A DNA stretch of 16,525 nucleotides, from NCBI GenBank assembly GCA_025458585.1, contig JALOSD010000057.1:1-16525 (forward strand), in the 5' to 3' direction. Below are positions 13,416 to 16,525 of this stretch, one piece after another. The position numbers were made by a program, and so were the translations under genes. Each line of letters opens with the position of its first letter. The first letter of the stretch is position 1. The notes beneath the pieces are model-generated. The model worked only from the letters and a program-made list of their open reading frames with translations, was not told the origin of the DNA and ran no database searches. The DNA comes from Burkholderiaceae bacterium (GTDB taxonomy: Bacteria > Pseudomonadota > Gammaproteobacteria > Burkholderiales > Burkholderiaceae_C).

Positions 13416-14681
13416 ATGAAACGAGGCTTCTACACGATCATGTCGGCGCAGTTCTTCAGCTCGCTGGCCGACAACGCGCTGTTCGTCGCCGCGATCGAGC
13501 TGCTGCGCACGAGCGGCGCCGACGAGTGGCAGCGCGCCGCGCTGGTGCCGATGTTCGCGCTGTTCTACGTCGTGCTCGCGCCGTTCGTCGGCGCCTTCGC
13601 CGACGCGTTGCCCAAGGGCCGCGTGATGTTCGTCTCGAACAGCATCAAGGTCGTCGGCTGCCTGATGATGCTGTTCGGCACCCATCCGCTCGTCGCCTAC
13701 GCCGTCGTCGGCCTCGGCGCGGCGGCGTACTCGCCGGCGAAGTACGGCATCCTCACCGAGCTGCTGCCGCCGTCGCAGCTCGTCAAGGCCAACGGCTGGA
13801 TCGAGGGGCTGACGATCGCGTCGATCATCCTCGGCGTGCTGCTCGGCGGCCAGCTCGTCGGCCCGCACGTCGCGCCGCTGCTGCTCGCGGTCGCGCCACC
13901 GGGCTTCGACTCGGCGCCGCTGGCGGCGATCGCCGCGTTGATCGTGCTGTACATGCTCGCGGCGGTGTTCAATCTCTACATCCCGCGCACCAGCACGCCG
14001 CTGCGCCCGTTCGGCAGCCACCCGATGGCGCTCGTGCGCGACTTCGCGCAGTGCAACGCCCGGCTGTGGAGCGACAAGCTGGGCCAGATCTCGCTCGCGA
14101 CGACGACGCTGTTCTGGGGCGTGTCGGGCAACCTGCGCTACATCGTGCTCGCGTGGGCCGCGGCCGCGCTGGGCTACGGCACGACGCAGGCGTCGTCGCT
14201 GGTGGGCGTCGTCGCGATCGGCACCGCTGCCGGCGCCGTCGTCGCGTCGGTGACGATGCGCCTCGAGCACGCGACGCGCGTGATCCCGCTCGGCATCGCG
14301 ATGGGCATGCTCGTGATCGCGATGAACGTCATCGACAACGTGTGGGTCGCCGCGCCGTTCCTGATGGCGCTCGGCGCGCTCGGCGGCTACCTCGTCGTGC
14401 CGATGAACGCGCTGCTGCAGCACCGCGGCCACAACCTGATGGGCGCCGGCCGCTCGATCGCGGTGCAGAACTTCAACGAGCAGGCGTGCATCCTCGCGCT
14501 CGGAGCGTTCTACACCGGGATGACGAAGTGGGGTCTCTCGGCGTTCGGTGCGATCACGATCTTCGGCCTGGTCGTCGCCGGCACGATGGAGCTGATCCGG
14601 CGCTGGCATCGCCGCAACTGCCGCGACCACCGCGACGAGGTCGACCGGCTGCTGGCCGTCGCCCGCAGCGACCACCACTGA
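13416..14681 (+). CDS. lplT: Lysophospholipid transporter LplT
   Basis: A 421-residue major-facilitator protein with about 12 membrane segments that flips lysophospholipids across the inner membrane for re-acylation. The N-terminus MKRGFYTIMSAQFFSSLADNA is characteristic, and PAKYGILTELLPPSQLVKANGWIEG near residues 109-132 is the LplT family block. No acyltransferase (Aas) domain is fused and no aas gene is adjacent. The ATG at 13416 is chosen because family members begin at MKRGFY, although its own Shine-Dalgarno is poor. Upstream in-frame starts at 13338 (ATG), 13374 (ACG) and 13404 (GTG) would add a basic N-terminal extension. Divergent from alr, a pairing I recall in other Burkholderiales. 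Confidence 0.92.
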   Translation: MKRGFYTIMSAQFFSSLADNALFVAAIELLRTSGADEWQRAALVPMFALFYVVLAPFVGAFADALPKGRVMFVSNSIKVVGCLMMLFGTHPLVAYAVVGLGAAAYSPAKYGILTELLPPSQLVKANGWIEGLTIASIILGVLLGGQLVGPHVAPLLLAVAPPGFDSAPLAAIAALIVLYMLAAVFNLYIPRTSTPLRPFGSHPMALVRDFAQCNARLWSDKLGQISLATTTLFWGVSGNLRYIVLAWAAAALGYGTTQASSLVGVVAIGTAAGAVVASVTMRLEHATRVIPLGIAMGMLVIAMNVIDNVWVAAPFLMALGALGGYLVVPMNALLQHRGHNLMGAGRSIAVQNFNEQACILALGAFYTGMTKWGLSAFGAITIFGLVVAGTMELIRRWHRRNCRDHRDEVDRLLAVARSDHH

Positions 14682-14687
14682 CCACCC

Positions 14688-14770
14688 CCCCGTAGCGCCT
14701 TCGGCGCTTCCCCCTCTAGGGGGCGCCGCCAGCGGACCGGCAGAGCCGGATCCGCGGCGGCCGCTCTAAG
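14688..14770. repeat. Hairpin-rich element resembling a dispersed intergenic repeat; likely terminator
   Basis: Starting seven bases after the lplT stop are three inverted repeats: AGCGCC-TTC-GGCGCT (14694-14708), CCCCCT-CT-AGGGGG (14710-14723) and CCGGC-AGA-GCCGG (near 14737-14749). The combination of a CTTCGGCG hairpin, a C5/G5 stem and GGATCCGCGG-like sequence resembles short repeats I recall from many Burkholderiales intergenic regions. It occurs once in this window, so the repeat status is from memory. It may end lplT transcription. Confidence 0.5.
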
Positions 14771-14848
14771 GGTTTGAGGCCTGCCGCCCTCGCGGCGCAA
14801 GGCCGACGGGTTTCACAGAGCGCGGGCGGCCAAGCTGCACACTGCCTC

Positions 14849-14854
14849 GACAAT
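14849..14854 (+). promoter_or_regulatory. Candidate -10 element of the EamA transporter gene
   Basis: GACAAT, 21 bases before the ATG at 14876. No matching -35 box is visible by eye. The call rests only on position and on recurrence of the hexamer. Confidence 0.25.
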
Positions 14855-14875
14855 GGCGGGTCTTGCCTCGCGCGC

Positions 14876-15766
14876 ATGGATCCCCGCACCGCCCTCTGGC
14901 CCGCGATCGCGCTGACGTTCAACGCGTTCGTGTGGGGCGTGTCGTGGTGGCCGTTCCGGCAGCTGCAGGACGCCGGGCTGCACCCGCTGTGGGCGACGGC
15001 GCTGATCTATGCGCTGGCGGCGGCGGCGATCGGTGCCGCGCGCCCCGGCGTGTGGCGCGAGATCGCGCGCCACCCTGCGTTGTGGGTGCTGGTGCTCGCC
15101 TCCGGCACGACGAACGCGGCGTTCAACTGGGCGGTGACGATCGGCGACGTCGTGCGCGTCGTGCTCCTCTTTTACCTGATGCCGCTGTGGGCGGTGCTGC
15201 TCGCGCGCGTGCTGCTCGGCGAGCGCCTCGAGGCGGCGGCGCTGGGGCGCGTGGCGCTCGCGCTCGCCGGCGCGATGGTCGTGCTCTGGCCCGAGGGCGG
15301 CGGCTGGCCGCTGCCGCGCACACTCGCCGAGGCGCTCGGCGTGCTCGGCGGCTTCGCGTTTGCGCTCAACAACGTGATGCTGCGCCGCGAGGCCCGGCGC
15401 AGCGAGGCGGCGCGCGCGGCGGCCATGTTCTCGGGCGGCGTGGTCGTGGCCGGCGCGCTCGCGGCGGCGCTCGCGCTGTCGGGGCGCATCGCGCCGCCGC
15501 CGGCGCCCGAGCCGGCATGGCTCGCCGGCGCGGTCGCGCTCGGCGCGCTGTTCGTCGCGAGCAACCTCGCGCTGCAGTACGGCGCCGCGCGGCTGCCGGC
15601 GCACACGACGGCGGTGATCATGCTCACCGAGGTGCTGTTCGCGTCGCTGTCGGCGGTCGCGCTCGGCGCCGGCGCGCTGGCGCCGCAGACGCTGCTCGGC
15701 GGCGCGCTGATCGTCGTCGCCGCGGCGCTGGCGGCCTGGCGGCGCCCGGGCCGGGTGGCCTCCTGA
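14876..15766 (+). CDS. EamA/DMT-family transporter
   Basis: A 296-residue drug/metabolite-transporter superfamily permease with about ten membrane segments in two EamA repeats. The first repeat has the usual block LFYLMPLWAVLLARVLLGERL (about 100-120), and the second ends with VIMLTEVLFASLSAVALGAG. The FNAFVWGVSWWPF start is typical of the RhaT/EamA type. Substrate is unknown; relatives export amino acids or metabolites. The ATG at 14876 begins directly at the first hydrophobic segment. A longer frame to 14774 is open but would encode a low-complexity stretch within the intergenic region. GACAAT at 14849-14854 may be its -10 box. The gene is convergent with the UPF0149 gene. Confidence 0.88.
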   Translation: MDPRTALWPAIALTFNAFVWGVSWWPFRQLQDAGLHPLWATALIYALAAAAIGAARPGVWREIARHPALWVLVLASGTTNAAFNWAVTIGDVVRVVLLFYLMPLWAVLLARVLLGERLEAAALGRVALALAGAMVVLWPEGGGWPLPRTLAEALGVLGGFAFALNNVMLRREARRSEAARAAAMFSGGVVVAGALAAALALSGRIAPPPAPEPAWLAGAVALGALFVASNLALQYGAARLPAHTTAVIMLTEVLFASLSAVALGAGALAPQTLLGGALIVVAAALAAWRRPGRVAS

Positions 15767-15781
15767 GCGGCGCGGCCGCTC
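15765..15781. terminator. Inverted repeat overlapping both convergent stop codons
   Basis: GAGCGGC and GCCGCTC flank a 3-base GCG. The left arm takes in the last two bases of the EamA gene's TGA (15764-15766), and the right arm takes in two bases of the minus-strand stop codon of the UPF0149 gene (15780-15782). It may act as a weak shared terminator. There is no T run on either side. Confidence 0.4.
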
Positions 15782-16436
15782 AGCGCCCCCGTGGCCGTTT
15801 GGCCGCCGCCGGGCGGCGCGCCGGCGCGCGCTTGGCCGCCGCGTGCGGCGCGCGCGGCCGCGACACGTCGGCCAGCAGCAGCGTGCTGCTGACGAGGCTC
15901 TCGACCGCCTCGGCGAGGTCGCGCGGCGGCTCGAGCGTCTCGATCTCGGCGAGCAGTTCGTCGGCGTCCTCGAGGTCGTCGGGGTCGAGGTGCAGGTACA
16001 GCGCCGCCAGCGGCTCGAGCAGCGCGGCCGCGTCGAGCGTCATCAAGTCGGGGAACTGCGCCGTCGCGAGCGCGAATCCGGCGACCCACGGCATCACGCA
16101 CTGCGACGGCGGCAGTGCGCTGCCGTCGTCGTCAGTCAGTTCGAAGACCCAGGGGTCGAACCATTCGCGGCGCTCGATCGCGTGTCCGAGCTCGGCGTGC
16201 CGCCGCTGCACGAGCGCGTGCAGCGGCCGCAGGTCGGTGCCGGGCGGCGGGGCGCGACCTTCGTCATCGACGACGAAGCGCAGCCACGCCGACGCTGGCA
16301 CTGGCCGCGGCTGCAGCAGCACGCCCACCAGGTAGCCGTCGAGCGCCATCACGTCGAGCGGTTGCAGCGCTTCGGGCAGCGCGTCGAGCGTGCGCTGCAG
16401 CTCGTCGATGTCGGCGTCGGTCAGCGGGGGCGGCAT
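15780..16436 (-). CDS. UPF0149 / YecA-family protein
   Basis: A 218-residue soluble protein of the UPF0149 (YgfB/YecA) family, whose molecular role is not settled. Conserved marks are an N-terminal helix (LTDADIDELQRTLDALP), VMALDGYLVGVLLQP at about 29-43, REWFDPWVFEL near 89-99 and CVMPWVAGFALATAQFPDL near 113-131. Many family members end in a SEC-C zinc motif. This one instead ends in a Lys/Arg/Ala/Pro tail (about 193-218) with no Cys cluster, which may bind nucleic acid; that is inference. The ATG at 16436 lacks a Shine-Dalgarno, and GACAAT (16448-16443) is so close that the message may be nearly leaderless. Convergent with the EamA gene. Confidence 0.85.
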   Translation of the reverse strand: MPPPLTDADIDELQRTLDALPEALQPLDVMALDGYLVGVLLQPRPVPASAWLRFVVDDEGRAPPPGTDLRPLHALVQRRHAELGHAIERREWFDPWVFELTDDDGSALPPSQCVMPWVAGFALATAQFPDLMTLDAAALLEPLAALYLHLDPDDLEDADELLAEIETLEPPRDLAEAVESLVSSTLLLADVSRPRAPHAAAKRAPARRPAAAKRPRGR

Positions 16437-16442
16437 CGTGAC

Positions 16443-16448
16443 ATTGTC
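16443..16448 (-). promoter_or_regulatory. Candidate -10 element abutting the UPF0149 start
   Basis: GACAAT on the minus strand ends six bases before the ATG. If used, transcription would begin at or within a base or two of the start codon. Weak evidence, based on position and recurrence of the hexamer. Confidence 0.25.
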
Positions 16449-16525
16449 CGCGCGCCGCCGGCGCGGCAGGCGCGACCGTTCGGCGGCGCCCCGTGCTCGG
16501 GGGATGGCGCGCGCACCGGCGCACG

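Noticed and set aside
1..16525. A defence, secretion, biosynthetic or mobile system
   Set aside because: Every recognised gene is a conserved metabolic, repair, transport or hypothetical core gene. There are no transposases, integrases, toxins, restriction enzymes, phage genes or foreign-looking base composition.

Overview
The window is very GC-rich (roughly 70% or more by eye) and densely packed with bacterial housekeeping genes. Gene content and protein sequences point to a betaproteobacterium of the order Burkholderiales, perhaps near Rubrivivax, Leptothrix or Ideonella. That placement is inferred from recognised families, and no search was run. I saw no IS element, phage gene, CRISPR array, tRNA or rRNA.

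Layout. (1) 1-947, minus: a small coupled pair, an antibiotic-biosynthesis-type monooxygenase (ABM) followed by a NUDIX hydrolase that runs off the left edge and appears frameshifted. (2) 1106-3602, plus: an acetyl-CoA acetyltransferase (thiolase), then an alpha-methylacyl-CoA racemase with an unusual tandem-repeat C-terminus. Together they suggest acyl-CoA or branched-chain fatty-acid metabolism. (3) 3825-4727, plus: a membrane-anchored diheme cytochrome c, preceded by a leader with two DNA dyads and followed by a strong hairpin. (4) 8713-4784, minus: a tight five-gene run, ilvE, a zinc-finger::PurU fusion, an NTF2/SnoaL-like protein, a YheT-type alpha/beta hydrolase and a conserved hypothetical. 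(5) 8714-9166: 453 bases with no gene I can support. (6) 13272-9167, minus: a second tight five-gene run, alr, arfB, radA, a metallophosphoesterase and a small membrane protein, with gaps of 7 bases or fewer and one 4-base overlap. (7) 13416-14681, plus: lplT, divergent from alr, followed by a hairpin-rich element that looks like a dispersed intergenic repeat. (8) 14876-15766, plus: an EamA/DMT transporter, converging on a UPF0149/YecA-family gene (16436-15780, minus).

The genes are mostly conserved core functions: amino-acid transamination, one-carbon metabolism, D-alanine supply, ribosome rescue, DNA repair and phospholipid recycling. I do not see an undescribed multi-gene system. The real anomalies are: (a) an apparent in-frame fusion of a CHCC zinc-finger protein with a PurU that has lost its first ACT strand; (b) a 9-residue tandem expansion at the end of the racemase, with a copy of the normal tail left just after the stop; (c) a single-indel frameshift in the NUDIX gene; and (d) nested dyads in the cytochrome leader. 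Items (a) and (c) could be real mutations or assembly errors, and raw reads would decide.
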